Shown: positions 16,854-25,072 of the stretch, piece by piece
Layout of the letters: each line of letters starts with the position of its first letter
Numbering within the stretch: the first letter of the stretch is position 1
Source: Rudanella paleaurantiibacter
Lineage (GTDB): Bacteria > Bacteroidota > Bacteroidia > Cytophagales > Spirosomataceae
Direction: 5' to 3'
Assembly (NCBI RefSeq): GCF_009184635.1
Contig: NZ_WELI01000014.1
Location: 62,001-126,000, forward strand
Length of the DNA stretch: 64,000 bases
Program-made: the position numbers and the translations under genes
Notes under the pieces: model-generated
The model's database searches: none
What the model was told of the DNA's origin: nothing
The model's input: the letters and a program-made list of their open reading frames with translations, nothing else

Positions 16854-19817
16854 ATGGCATTGAAAGCCTGGCACCAGATTATTACTCCCCGCGAAGATTT
16901 ACGCGAAAACAAACCCTTAGACGCTTCGGAGTTCGCTGTTCACCTCGACCATGTTCGGGCCGGAACGGCCCCGGTCGATTACGTTGACCCAGAACGTTTT
17001 TTCCAACGTACCTATTTGACGCAAACGCTGCTGGACATGGCCGCGCAAACCGTTCGGCGGCTAAACGGCATTACGACGGAAACATCGCCCGTTTTTAACC
17101 TGACTACGCAGTTTGGTGGGGGTAAAACGCACTCGCTGACGATGCTCTACCACCTTGCCAAATGCGGAACAAAGGCCCTCGACTACCAGGGCATTGGCGA
17201 AGTGGTGCGTAAAGCAGGCGTGGCCGACATCCCCGTAGCCAAGGTGGGAATTTTTGTCGGTACGGAGTTTGGTTCGGTATCGGGTCGGGGCGATGGCATC
17301 AACGAACCCAACCGCAAAACGCCCTGGGGCGAACTGGCTTATCAGATTGGTGAAGCGGCTGGCTATGAATTGATACGCCAACATGACGAAAGCTTTACGC
17401 CCCCCTCTGGCGACGACCTCAAACAGCTTTTCGACCCTAATACACCTTACTTGTTGCTGTACGACGAGTTGCTTAACTACGTCAGTCGGCACCGTCATTA
17501 CAAAGACCTTGCGGCTCAATTTTACAATTTTCTGCAAACTCTGACAGAGTTTGTTCGTAGTCGGTCCAACATCGTGCTGGCCGTATCGATCCCGGCTTCG
17601 GAAATGGAAATGAACGCGGAAGACCAGGCTGACTATGACCGGTTTAAAAAAATGCTCGACCGTCTGGGTAAGCCCTTGTTTATGTCGGCGGGCAAAGAAA
17701 CCACCGAGATCATTCGCCGACGACTTTTCGAGTGGCAGGGATTACCCCCCGAAGCCAAACCGATCATCGGTCAATACGTCAACTGGGTACAGGAACACCG
17801 TTCTCAGTTGCCGGGTACGTTCAACGCCGATGCGGCCCGCGAACAGTTTGAAGCAACCTACCCGTTTCATCCACAGGTTTTGTCCTTGTTTGAGCGGAAA
17901 TGGCAATCGCTTCCCCGATTTCAACAAACGCGCGGTGTACTCCGATTGTTGGCCTTGTGGGTAGCACGTGCTTATAATGACGGCTACCAACGTGGGCTTA
18001 AAGACACGCTTATCTCGCTCGGTACGGCCCCCCTCGATGACCAGAATTTTCGGGCGGCTGTATTCGGACAGTTGGGTGAAGATCGACTGGAGGCAGCCGT
18101 AACAACTGATATTGCAGGCAAGGCCGACTCACATGCCATTCGGATGGATGCCGAAGCTATTGAAAGTGTTCGGAAGAGCCGACTCAATCGCAAATGTGCC
18201 ACCATCATCTTTTTTGAATCAAATGGTGGGCAAACCGGGCAGGTACAGGCAAGTATTCCCGAAATTAAATTCAACGTCGGCGAACCGGACCTCGACATCG
18301 GTCATGTGGATAGTGTGCTTCAAACGCTGTTGGACAACTGCTATTACCTCACTGGTAATAATAACAAGTTCAAGTTTTCGACGCAGGAGAACCTTATCAA
18401 ACGCTTCACAGACCGTAAAGCCAGCATTGCTGCTCCAGCTATCAACGAGTTGGTCGAAGCAGAAGTACGGAAGGTTTTTGAGAAAGGGGCGGGTATTGAG
18501 CGCATCTACTTTCCAGAGCGAAACAATCAGGTAACAGACCGACCCGCGCTCTCGCTGGTGGTCATGCACCCCTCAAAGAAGCTGAGCTACCCCGAAACAA
18601 AAGCCTTGTTGGAAGACATTGTTCGTAACAACAGTCAAACAACCCGTACTTTCAAAAGCGGCCTGCTGTTTTGTGTAGCCGACGATGATAGCCAATTGCG
18701 TGAGGATGCTCGTAAGAAGCTGGCGTGGGAAGCCATTCAGGACGATGCCGCCGATCTACGATTTGACGAGGAACAGCGGAAACAGATTGCAGCGAACATC
18801 AAACGGGCAGGAAACGATTTGGTAGAAAACGTATGGAAAAGCTACCGAACGTTGGTGTACTTGGATCGTGATAACGTGTTACAAGAAGAGAATTTGGGGT
18901 TAATACATAGTAGTCAGTCACGAAGTCTGCCTGACTACATGATCAGCCATTTACTCAGTAAAGGCGAAGTAGTCGAGGATTTGGCTCCTACTCTTCTGGT
19001 TCGCAATTGGCCCCCAGCGTTTGTCGATGGCTGGAGCATCCGCAACGTTCGCGATACGCTCTATGCTTCGCCTAAATTTCCCCGCCCGCTCAAGGCAGAT
19101 TCAATCAGACATACGATTGCTAAAGGCGTGTCAAACGGTCTTTTGGCCTACGTTGGGAAAGTGAACGGGCGCTATGAACCATTCCTGTTCAATCAACCGC
19201 TACAGGCTGCCGATGTCGAACTTTCTGACGACATGTACATCCTGACGGCTACTGAAGCGCAAAAGCACAAAGAACCTCGTCGGTTAGTAACATTAAAGGT
19301 TGTTCCCCCATCATACACAACGGAGCCGGGTCAAAGCTATACGTTTATGGCCCGAGGTTACGATCAGCATGGCGATGAAATTATAATTGATGATCTCACG
19401 TGGGAAACTACCTCCGGCACTATCGACCCGCAGACAGGCAAATTAACCGTTGGGCAGGACATAGGAACGTACCGAATAACCGCCCGCAGTGGATCAATCG
19501 TTGGTACCGCAACACTCACTGTAGAGAAGCGCGTCCAACCGGTGGTCGCTGAACCGGGAAATAGCGCTTCCGGCACACAGACCACTAACAATTCTGAAAA
19601 GCCTTCTTCTGCCACTAAGAAAGTGTCGTGGTCCAATCAAGTCGAACCTAAGAAGTGGAACGTACTCTATACGAAAGTCCTCGCAAAACTGGTTAATAAT
19701 CCAAACCTCAAGATTAAAGTCAGTTTCGAGGTAGAAGACGATACGCTTACCGATCAGAAAATCGAGGAAATACGTGCTGCTCTGAAAGAGATGGGCATGG
19801 ACGACGCTTTCAAATAG
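16854..19817 (+). CDS. DUF499 ATPase of the DUF1156/DUF499 defence module
   Basis: The frame is open from 16746, but I place the start at the ATG at 16854 (MALKAWHQI), which matches how DUF499 proteins begin and leaves the inverted repeat outside the gene. The P-loop is FGGGKTHSLT, about residue 85. The protein is 987 residues long, a normal size for COG1483. The last 200 residues include an Ig-like stretch (YTFMARGYDQHGDE to GTATLTVEK), a Ser/Thr/Asn-rich linker and a short C-terminal domain. It completes the helicase-methylase-ATPase operon. It is predicted to be a AAA+-like motor; its substrate is unknown. Confidence 0.85.
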   Translation: MALKAWHQIITPREDLRENKPLDASEFAVHLDHVRAGTAPVDYVDPERFFQRTYLTQTLLDMAAQTVRRLNGITTETSPVFNLTTQFGGGKTHSLTMLYHLAKCGTKALDYQGIGEVVRKAGVADIPVAKVGIFVGTEFGSVSGRGDGINEPNRKTPWGELAYQIGEAAGYELIRQHDESFTPPSGDDLKQLFDPNTPYLLLYDELLNYVSRHRHYKDLAAQFYNFLQTLTEFVRSRSNIVLAVSIPASEMEMNAEDQADYDRFKKMLDRLGKPLFMSAGKETTEIIRRRLFEWQGLPPEAKPIIGQYVNWVQEHRSQLPGTFNADAAREQFEATYPFHPQVLSLFERKWQSLPRFQQTRGVLRLLALWVARAYNDGYQRGLKDTLISLGTAPLDDQNFRAAVFGQLGEDRLEAAVTTDIAGKADSHAIRMDAEAIESVRKSRLNRKCATIIFFESNGGQTGQVQASIPEIKFNVGEPDLDIGHVDSVLQTLLDNCYYLTGNNNKFKFSTQENLIKRFTDRKASIAAPAINELVEAEVRKVFEKGAGIERIYFPERNNQVTDRPALSLVVMHPSKKLSYPETKALLEDIVRNNSQTTRTFKSGLLFCVADDDSQLREDARKKLAWEAIQDDAADLRFDEEQRKQIAANIKRAGNDLVENVWKSYRTLVYLDRDNVLQEENLGLIHSSQSRSLPDYMISHLLSKGEVVEDLAPTLLVRNWPPAFVDGWSIRNVRDTLYASPKFPRPLKADSIRHTIAKGVSNGLLAYVGKVNGRYEPFLFNQPLQAADVELSDDMYILTATEAQKHKEPRRLVTLKVVPPSYTTEPGQSYTFMARGYDQHGDEIIIDDLTWETTSGTIDPQTGKLTVGQDIGTYRITARSGSIVGTATLTVEKRVQPVVAEPGNSASGTQTTNNSEKPSSATKKVSWSNQVEPKKWNVLYTKVLAKLVNNPNLKIKVSFEVEDDTLTDQKIEEIRAALKEMGMDDAFK

Positions 19818-19845
19818 CCGAAATTTGGCTCAACTCAACGCATTT

Positions 19846-20349
19846 ATGAAAACCTTGTTAAGTATTAAATTCAGGCAAAAAGCTTACATTGGTTTGCTTG
19901 CATTAGCTATTCCCTTTAGCTGCTCCCGCAACAGCGACATATCACCGGCCAGCATTGCCGGACAATACAGAGTCAGCACGATCACGGCAGACCCCGGCTT
20001 TGCCTTGGGACCACCCTTTGGCACCGTTACCGACGTAGCCGCTTTCTACCAGCAACTTACCGGCACGACCTGCCTGCGCGACATTACACTGTCGCTGAAT
20101 GCGGATGGCTCAGCGGGGATTGATAACCCGGCAACGTGCCGGAGTGTGGGCGATGCCGGGCCGCTGGCTGGGTTTGGTGGGGCGCGGTGGGCCGTGAACG
20201 ATGGCAAACTGACGCTCACGGCCCCCAACGGTACCTCAACGGATTACGCGCTTACTCGTGATGAAACCACGTTACGGTTGACCCGTCAGCAACCTATTGC
20301 CGGTAGTTCGTCGTCATCAACCGTAACGACGGTGTTGAAACGGTCATAA
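19846..20349 (+). CDS. small lipoprotein of unknown function
   Basis: This is a 167-residue protein starting at the ATG at 19846 (MKTLLS). A basic N-terminus, a hydrophobic core (YIGLLALAIPF) and a lipobox ending in SC mark it as a lipoprotein. The mature part reads like a lipocalin-type small beta-barrel (IAGQYRVSTI, then alternating strands ending LRLTRQQ). Its 3' end overlaps the convergent gene at 20286-20690 by 64 bases. No specific function is recognised. It sits at the border between the defence island and the transfer region. Confidence 0.65.
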   Translation: MKTLLSIKFRQKAYIGLLALAIPFSCSRNSDISPASIAGQYRVSTITADPGFALGPPFGTVTDVAAFYQQLTGTTCLRDITLSLNADGSAGIDNPATCRSVGDAGPLAGFGGARWAVNDGKLTLTAPNGTSTDYALTRDETTLRLTRQQPIAGSSSSSTVTTVLKRS

Positions 20350-20690
20350 TGTGGGCCAACACCGACACCTTTGATTTTTGCCAGGACGGAGGGCGGCAGG
20401 TCGAAACGCTTTGGGTTTCGTAGCTCCGCGCCTTCGTCTAAGCAGAATTCTACCAGACTGGCATTCTCAAAAGGCGTTTCGGGGTAGCACCGTTCGATGA
20501 AAAACAGACCATGTGGGTTGAGGTCGAATTGGCGAACCACTTCGTTGGCGATGGTTTCGACATTCTCCGTTACCTCGATACCATCGGGGGTTTCTGTTGC
20601 AATTACCACATTCATCGTTCGACACACCTCAATCTGACACTGGCATACTTCAAAAGCAGCACTCCGATACTCCAAAATGTGGGATTCCAT
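20286..20690 (-). CDS. hypothetical acidic protein
   Basis: This gene encodes 134 residues from the ATG at 20690; the frame extends to 20720. The composition is that of a normal soluble acidic protein (many Glu, Asp and Val, with several Cys), with no membrane segment or recognised motif. It follows the primase gene in the same direction after about 70 bases, so it is probably the last gene of that leftward transcript. It overlaps the lipoprotein gene tail to tail. I do not recognise the family. Confidence 0.5.
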   Translation of the reverse strand: MESHILEYRSAAFEVCQCQIEVCRTMNVVIATETPDGIEVTENVETIANEVVRQFDLNPHGLFFIERCYPETPFENASLVEFCLDEGAELRNPKRFDLPPSVLAKIKGVGVGPHYDRFNTVVTVDDDELPAIGC

Positions 20691-20761
20691 GTTTAATAGT
20701 TGGTCGGCACGCCACAGCACCGGAACGCTACGGCGGTTGGGTTGAGTAACTTCTTATACGT

Positions 20762-22117
20762 TTACCGGCGCGGAAATGTTCGCTGATTTTCCCCTTCCGG
20801 CTTCGGGCTTACAGGAGGCTTTTGCATGGCCTTCAGCGATTCCTGCTGACTCTGTTTGAGCTGGTCGTTCCAGTCCTTTTCCATCGGTCGTTTGATGCCG
20901 ACAACCTGCGTTAATCCCCGGAAATCGGCCATCATTTTTTCGAGCCGGATCAGAAACGGGCGTTGTTTGGGCAGGTCGAGCCGTAGCTGAGTGATGGCCG
21001 AAGGCCCCCCTCCTACTACCTCCAGTTTTGCCCGCTGGTCGTTGGCCTCGTAACCTTTGTTTAGTATCGCTACGCCCTGCTGCCAATAACGGATATAAGC
21101 CTCCGTTTGGGGTGTTCCTGTTGGCAATCCATCGAACAGAACGGTGCATTTCCGCTCGCTGGCCAGCACCCGGCCCACCGGCCCAACGCCAACCGGTGTG
21201 CGGGCCGGATTCAGTTGGGCCAGCCACAGCGTATTGTAGTAGATGCCCATCGGGTCGTTGTCGTTTCCCAGCACGATACGTTCGGGCCGAAGTCGGCTGA
21301 CTAAGCGTTGCACCGTCAGCGGCTGCGTGTGCGAGGGCGTTCCGGCCAAAGAAATGTACATCCGTTCGTGCGGCTGCGCGGGCGGGCACAACTGGTGATA
21401 CGACAGCGCATCAATAGGGCTTTCACAGATAAACACCTCCTTTGGTGGCCGGGTTGGGTCAATGTTGCTTACCCAAACACCGTCTTCCTTGCTCCCCCGG
21501 ATTTTGTTGTAGCCATCGTTTCGGACGACGAGGCCCAGCATTCCGTTTTCGTTTTCGAGCGGAAACACGGTGTTAGTAACCCGGAACGTCTTTTCCTCGT
21601 TGGTAAACGTCTGGTTGAAGATTCGTTGGCCAAAGGGGAAAGAAGAAAGCGTTTCGGGCAGAATTCCCCGGCTTTCCAGGTAGCGCGTGTCCCGGAGCGG
21701 CTCCAGCTCAAAATACTGTGTAACCGCCCGGTTTCGTTTGACTTCTTCGCTTGGCTGCTGCTGCACGGTGTGCAGGTGGTGCGTGGGCCTGCCCAGGTAA
21801 TCGTTGAGGTAGTCGGCCACTTCGCGCCAGCCTTTTTTTGTGCTCAGGTCGTAATGCTTCTTACCGGCCACAAAGTCGATGATGGTGCCCTTGTCGAAGT
21901 CGTCGCTGGGGTTGTAGTACCGGTACTCGCCCGACTGCTTGCGGGAAACGATCAGGCAGCGGCCCGAATCCGGCTCTTCCATCGTTACCCATTTACTGTG
22001 CCGCGACCCTTTACTCGTTTTGACCCGAAACCCCTCCTGTTCCAAAAACGACACTAAATCAATCTCCCTTCGGTAATCGTCCAACGAGCGGTGGGCGTTC
22101 CCATGTGTATGCTGCAT
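20762..22117 (-). CDS. Toprim-domain DNA primase-like protein (TraP-like)
   Basis: This 451-residue protein has a CHC2-like N-terminal fold and a central Toprim domain. The cues are SLDDYRREIDLVSFLEQEGF at the start, RYYNPSDD and GTIIDFVAG near residues 65-85, then VFICESPIDALSYHQL (the Toprim Glu) and VLGNDNDPMG (the Toprim Asp pair). Proteins of this type (DUF3991/Toprim, TraP in Bacteroides elements) prime the complementary strand after conjugative transfer. It lies seven bases after the DUF3945 gene in one leftward operon. Confidence 0.8.
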   Translation of the reverse strand: MQHTHGNAHRSLDDYRREIDLVSFLEQEGFRVKTSKGSRHSKWVTMEEPDSGRCLIVSRKQSGEYRYYNPSDDFDKGTIIDFVAGKKHYDLSTKKGWREVADYLNDYLGRPTHHLHTVQQQPSEEVKRNRAVTQYFELEPLRDTRYLESRGILPETLSSFPFGQRIFNQTFTNEEKTFRVTNTVFPLENENGMLGLVVRNDGYNKIRGSKEDGVWVSNIDPTRPPKEVFICESPIDALSYHQLCPPAQPHERMYISLAGTPSHTQPLTVQRLVSRLRPERIVLGNDNDPMGIYYNTLWLAQLNPARTPVGVGPVGRVLASERKCTVLFDGLPTGTPQTEAYIRYWQQGVAILNKGYEANDQRAKLEVVGGGPSAITQLRLDLPKQRPFLIRLEKMMADFRGLTQVVGIKRPMEKDWNDQLKQSQQESLKAMQKPPVSPKPEGENQRTFPRR

Positions 22118-22124
22118 GGCTTCA

Positions 22125-23573
22125 TTAGCGTATCCGTACTCCTCGATTCATTTCCTCACGCATGGCGGGTTCTTTCGTAGGTGCCTGACGTTGCTTTGCC
22201 TTGTTATCCGTTTTAGCACTATGCCCCGACGTGGTGCCTTCGAGCCGGTCGCTGGGCCGTTTCAGATCGAGGGCGGTTTTCACATCGGTGGTTTTGCGGA
22301 CGGCGTTGGCTGGTATTGTCGATACGTTCAGCCCCTTCTTTGCCGCCGAAACCTGAACGTAGGCCGAAAACGTTTGCCCGTTCTCGCCCTTTAGCCCGTC
22401 GAGCCGAATCGCTTTCCCCTGCCCAATTAGCTCACGCTGAGTCTGCGTCAGTGGCACTCCGTTGATGGTCTTAGGCAGCTTGATCTGTTCAGGACGCGCT
22501 ACCACCACCTGACCGGTGCGGCTATCCGTGCCAACATACGCCTGGTAAGGTTTTTTAGTGGCCGGATCGGTGAGTTGTACCAAACGGCCCAGTTCACCAG
22601 TACGGATGAGGCTGGCGCGGTCGTCAGGCGTGATGGTGTAGCCGTGCACCTGTTTCGGAATGATCAACGCCCGGACAACCTTCTCGTCTTTTAAAGGCTG
22701 GAAACGAAGCCGGTACTGCCCGTTGACCTCCACAACCCGTAGCTTTCCCGTCATGGATACGTAGCGGTTGCTCAGTTTCTGATCGTAAGTCAGCGGACCC
22801 GTTTGCTGACCTGCCAGCAACTGCTTTAACTGTCCCGACTTTTCGAGCTGTTCGCGGGTGATGCCCAGCGCGGCTAGTTGCGGAGCCAACCGATCCCAAT
22901 CAAGGTTTTTCGGCTCCTGTTTCGGTTTGGTTCCGACAGATGATTGAGGAGCCTGAGCACTTGCCACCAACGCGGGCTTTAGCTCTACGGCTGGTTTTCG
23001 CTCTTCCTGCACTGTTGCCTGAACCGACGGCTTTTCTGCCGTAGCTTTTTCCCCCAAACTGGCTGTATTGGTCTGGCTCTGCCGCTCGTTGGCGGGGAGC
23101 TTCTCCACCCGTAGCTGCATATCCCGGTTCATCCGGTAGTTGTGCAGGAAGTTGGCCAGCAGGTTGCCGTTCACAACCACCACTTTGGGGATCGGTGTCG
23201 CATCGACCACCTGCTTACCCGGCTCCAGCTTCTGGGCCTGCCTCTGCTCAATCGTCAACCGGTACGTTGCCTTCGGGTCTATGCCCTCGGCAGGTAGCAG
23301 GTGTTTGACTTTTTGAACTGACTGATGCGTCTGCCACAGATGGCTTGTGAGGTCGTCGATTAGCTTTTTGTCGGTGGTAACGCCCGCCTGCCCGACCTTT
23401 TCCCGAAGTGCTTTTTTGGTGAGGGCATCGTCGTACAAAGCCCGGCAGATTTCTTCGTTCGACAACAGTCCATCATTGCCGAGGTATTGACGTAGATGCT
23501 CCGACTTAGCTGGCAGAAGTAACGAGTATTCTTCCGTCTCCAGTCGTTCGGCAATTGTTTGCGCTTTATTCAT
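22125..23573 (-). CDS. DUF3945-containing plasmid protein
   Basis: This 482-residue protein is common on Bacteroidetes conjugative elements. Its C-terminal third shows the DUF3945 repeat pattern: a GYTITPDDRASLIRTGELG block, then KKPYQAYVGTDSRTGQ, and a related second copy with LTQTQRELIGQGKAI and TFSAYVQVS. The middle is Lys/Gln/Pro-rich and probably disordered. There is no catalytic motif. DUF3945 proteins often travel next to topoisomerases or primases, and here the primase follows seven bases later. Its role is probably accessory DNA processing during transfer. The upstream region carries an inverted repeat shared with other transfer genes. Confidence 0.75.
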   Translation of the reverse strand: MNKAQTIAERLETEEYSLLLPAKSEHLRQYLGNDGLLSNEEICRALYDDALTKKALREKVGQAGVTTDKKLIDDLTSHLWQTHQSVQKVKHLLPAEGIDPKATYRLTIEQRQAQKLEPGKQVVDATPIPKVVVVNGNLLANFLHNYRMNRDMQLRVEKLPANERQSQTNTASLGEKATAEKPSVQATVQEERKPAVELKPALVASAQAPQSSVGTKPKQEPKNLDWDRLAPQLAALGITREQLEKSGQLKQLLAGQQTGPLTYDQKLSNRYVSMTGKLRVVEVNGQYRLRFQPLKDEKVVRALIIPKQVHGYTITPDDRASLIRTGELGRLVQLTDPATKKPYQAYVGTDSRTGQVVVARPEQIKLPKTINGVPLTQTQRELIGQGKAIRLDGLKGENGQTFSAYVQVSAAKKGLNVSTIPANAVRKTTDVKTALDLKRPSDRLEGTTSGHSAKTDNKAKQRQAPTKEPAMREEMNRGVRIR

Positions 23574-23578
23574 ACGGT

Positions 23579-23597
23579 TGATTTACAAGAAAAATCA
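23579..23597. promoter_or_regulatory. candidate operator, TGATTT-N7-AAATCA
   Basis: A six-base inverted repeat lies six bases upstream of the DUF3945 start and in the divergent gap before the M23 peptidase gene. Related sites occur at 27479-27497 and 30459-30479, so it may bind a shared regulator. Confidence 0.35.
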
Positions 23598-23651
23598 TTT
23601 TTCTACATTTACTATAGTAAAGATAGATTTTCTGACTATATATCTCAACGT

Positions 23652-24383
23652 ATGAAATGCCTCTTTTTCTGGCTTTTTATTGTCAAAACCACCATTTCTG
23701 AAATGCCTTTAATGGCTCAAGTCATTTTTCGGTCGAAATCAGCCGCACCTGAATCGTTAAGAATCAGCCATTTCAATGACACAGTTCGATTTACCAAACC
23801 AATCAGTAATTTCCCAAAGAGGAGCGAAAAAGTGCAGCGTAAGGATACAGGTCTGATTGTATCTTCCCACTACCCTACTCAACCGGTATTATCCTCTGAC
23901 CGGGAAAAACCTTCGGTTCTGGCTGACCGATGGCAAAACGTACCGTCCATTCCTCCCCTGCGCGTACTGAGCCGCAAGCAGTACCGTATCAGCAGTCACT
24001 TCGGGGTACGTTGCCATCCGATAACCGGACAACGCCATCTGCACAATGGCATAGATTTCCCGCAACCAGCCGGAACCCCAGTGTATGCCACCGCCGACGG
24101 GTACGTTCGGCACGTCGGCCTAAAACCAGACGGTTTGGGATTGTCGGTACGAATTGAACACTCCAGTGGGTACGTTACCACATACGGGCATCTGAGCCGA
24201 TACGAGGTTCAGCCCGGCCAATGGATACGACGCGGGCAACCAATTGGTCGGGTCGGGCAAACCGGCACGGCGACTGGGCCACACCTGCATTATATTGTGC
24301 AGCTCAGGGGGCGAAATGTTGACCCGATGCGGTATTGTTTTTTGGCAGTTATCGGAGACAGCCATTTTATTCAATACAAATAG
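23652..24383 (+). CDS. secreted M23 (LytM) peptidoglycan endopeptidase
   Basis: The predicted 243-residue protein starts at the ATG at 23652 (MKCLFFWLF), which gives a plausible signal peptide. The in-frame upstream codons have no such feature. The C-terminal LytM domain has the metal ligands in HLHNGID (His and Asp) and GPHLHY, preceded by ISSHFGVRCHPITG and GTPVYATADGYV. All four zinc ligands are present, so it should be active. Transfer regions often carry such an enzyme to open the cell wall for the mating channel. It is divergent from the DUF3945-primase operon. Confidence 0.85.
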   Translation: MKCLFFWLFIVKTTISEMPLMAQVIFRSKSAAPESLRISHFNDTVRFTKPISNFPKRSEKVQRKDTGLIVSSHYPTQPVLSSDREKPSVLADRWQNVPSIPPLRVLSRKQYRISSHFGVRCHPITGQRHLHNGIDFPQPAGTPVYATADGYVRHVGLKPDGLGLSVRIEHSSGYVTTYGHLSRYEVQPGQWIRRGQPIGRVGQTGTATGPHLHYIVQLRGRNVDPMRYCFLAVIGDSHFIQYK

Positions 24384-24420
24384 ATAATTAATTATGTTAA
24401 ATAAAATAAATAGATAACTA
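24378..24420 (+). repeat. direct repeats and palindrome upstream of an HTH gene
   Basis: AAATAGATAATTA (24378-24390) recurs as AAATAGATAACTA (24408-24420), 30 bases apart. The first copy overlaps a perfect palindrome, ATAATTAATTAT (24384-24395). The position, just before the small HTH gene at 24465, suggests an operator, perhaps for autoregulation. Confidence 0.4.
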
Positions 24421-24464
24421 TCGCGTTGGTGAATAAGTATGATTAAGCAAATTGAAACACGTCT

Positions 24465-24719
24465 ATGGATCAGTCAGTAAAACCGCTTTATGAGGATATT
24501 CTTGAACTGATTGAATTTCGGGGGATCAAACAGGGAAAGATTGCCGAGGTAATGCAGATGTCCTACAACAACTGGTATAAATCAAGGCAAAAGCACCTTC
24601 GTAATGTAAGCATCCACGAGATAAGCGAACTGGCAGCATTCTTAGACCTCCCCGTTGAACAGATATTTAGCCTTTGCCACGCCGTTTACAAACAAGGTAG
24701 CTTGCAGTCGTCAGACTAA
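24465..24719 (+). CDS. small XRE-like helix-turn-helix protein
   Basis: This 84-residue protein is almost all one helix-turn-helix domain: IKQGKIAEVMQMSYNNWYKSR forms the two central helices, then ISELAAFLDLPVEQIF. This is the XRE/Cro pattern. It ends convergent with another XRE gene, overlapping by nine bases. It is probably a regulator of the transfer region, with the repeats just upstream as likely targets. Confidence 0.7.
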   Translation: MDQSVKPLYEDILELIEFRGIKQGKIAEVMQMSYNNWYKSRQKHLRNVSIHEISELAAFLDLPVEQIFSLCHAVYKQGSLQSSD

Positions 24720-25046
24720 CTCCGCCACCCGCATTTCCTCCACCATCTTATCAAAAATCACCACCTTCCTCCGATTCCGTATAGCCTGTTCGTTCTGCTG
24801 CGGCAGGTCGGAATTGTCAGGGTTAAATAGCCAGTCTGGGTTGATCTGGTGTTCCTGCACGTAGAAAAGGGCCAGCTTAAGCAGGGCTTCCACGCTTACG
24901 TTCAGGTCGCCCTCGGCCCGGAAGATGATATTCTGCCCTAATCCCAGCGTTTCCTGGAAGTCGCGTTGGGAGTGGCCAAACTGTGTTCTCAATTGCCCGA
25001 GCCGACGGGCCAGTTCTGTACGATAAGGGTCTATGTCAACGGTCAT
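24711..25046 (-). CDS. XRE-family transcriptional regulator
   Basis: This 111-residue protein has an N-terminal XRE HTH (residues 10-65: LARRLGQLRTQFGHSQRDFQ, then IIFRAEGDLNVSVEALLKLA) and a short charged C-terminal tail. It lies just 26 bases after the coupling-protein gene in the same direction, so the two are probably co-transcribed. It likely tunes transfer gene expression. No ligand domain is visible. Confidence 0.75.
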   Translation of the reverse strand: MTVDIDPYRTELARRLGQLRTQFGHSQRDFQETLGLGQNIIFRAEGDLNVSVEALLKLALFYVQEHQINPDWLFNPDNSDLPQQNEQAIRNRRKVVIFDKMVEEMRVAELV

Positions 25047-25072
25047 CTCATTGGTTGGTGGTGCCGGGGCCG

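Noticed and set aside
21308-22057. 249-residue open frame on the plus strand
   Set aside because: It lies entirely opposite the Toprim primase gene, whose motifs are clear. It is a codon-bias shadow.
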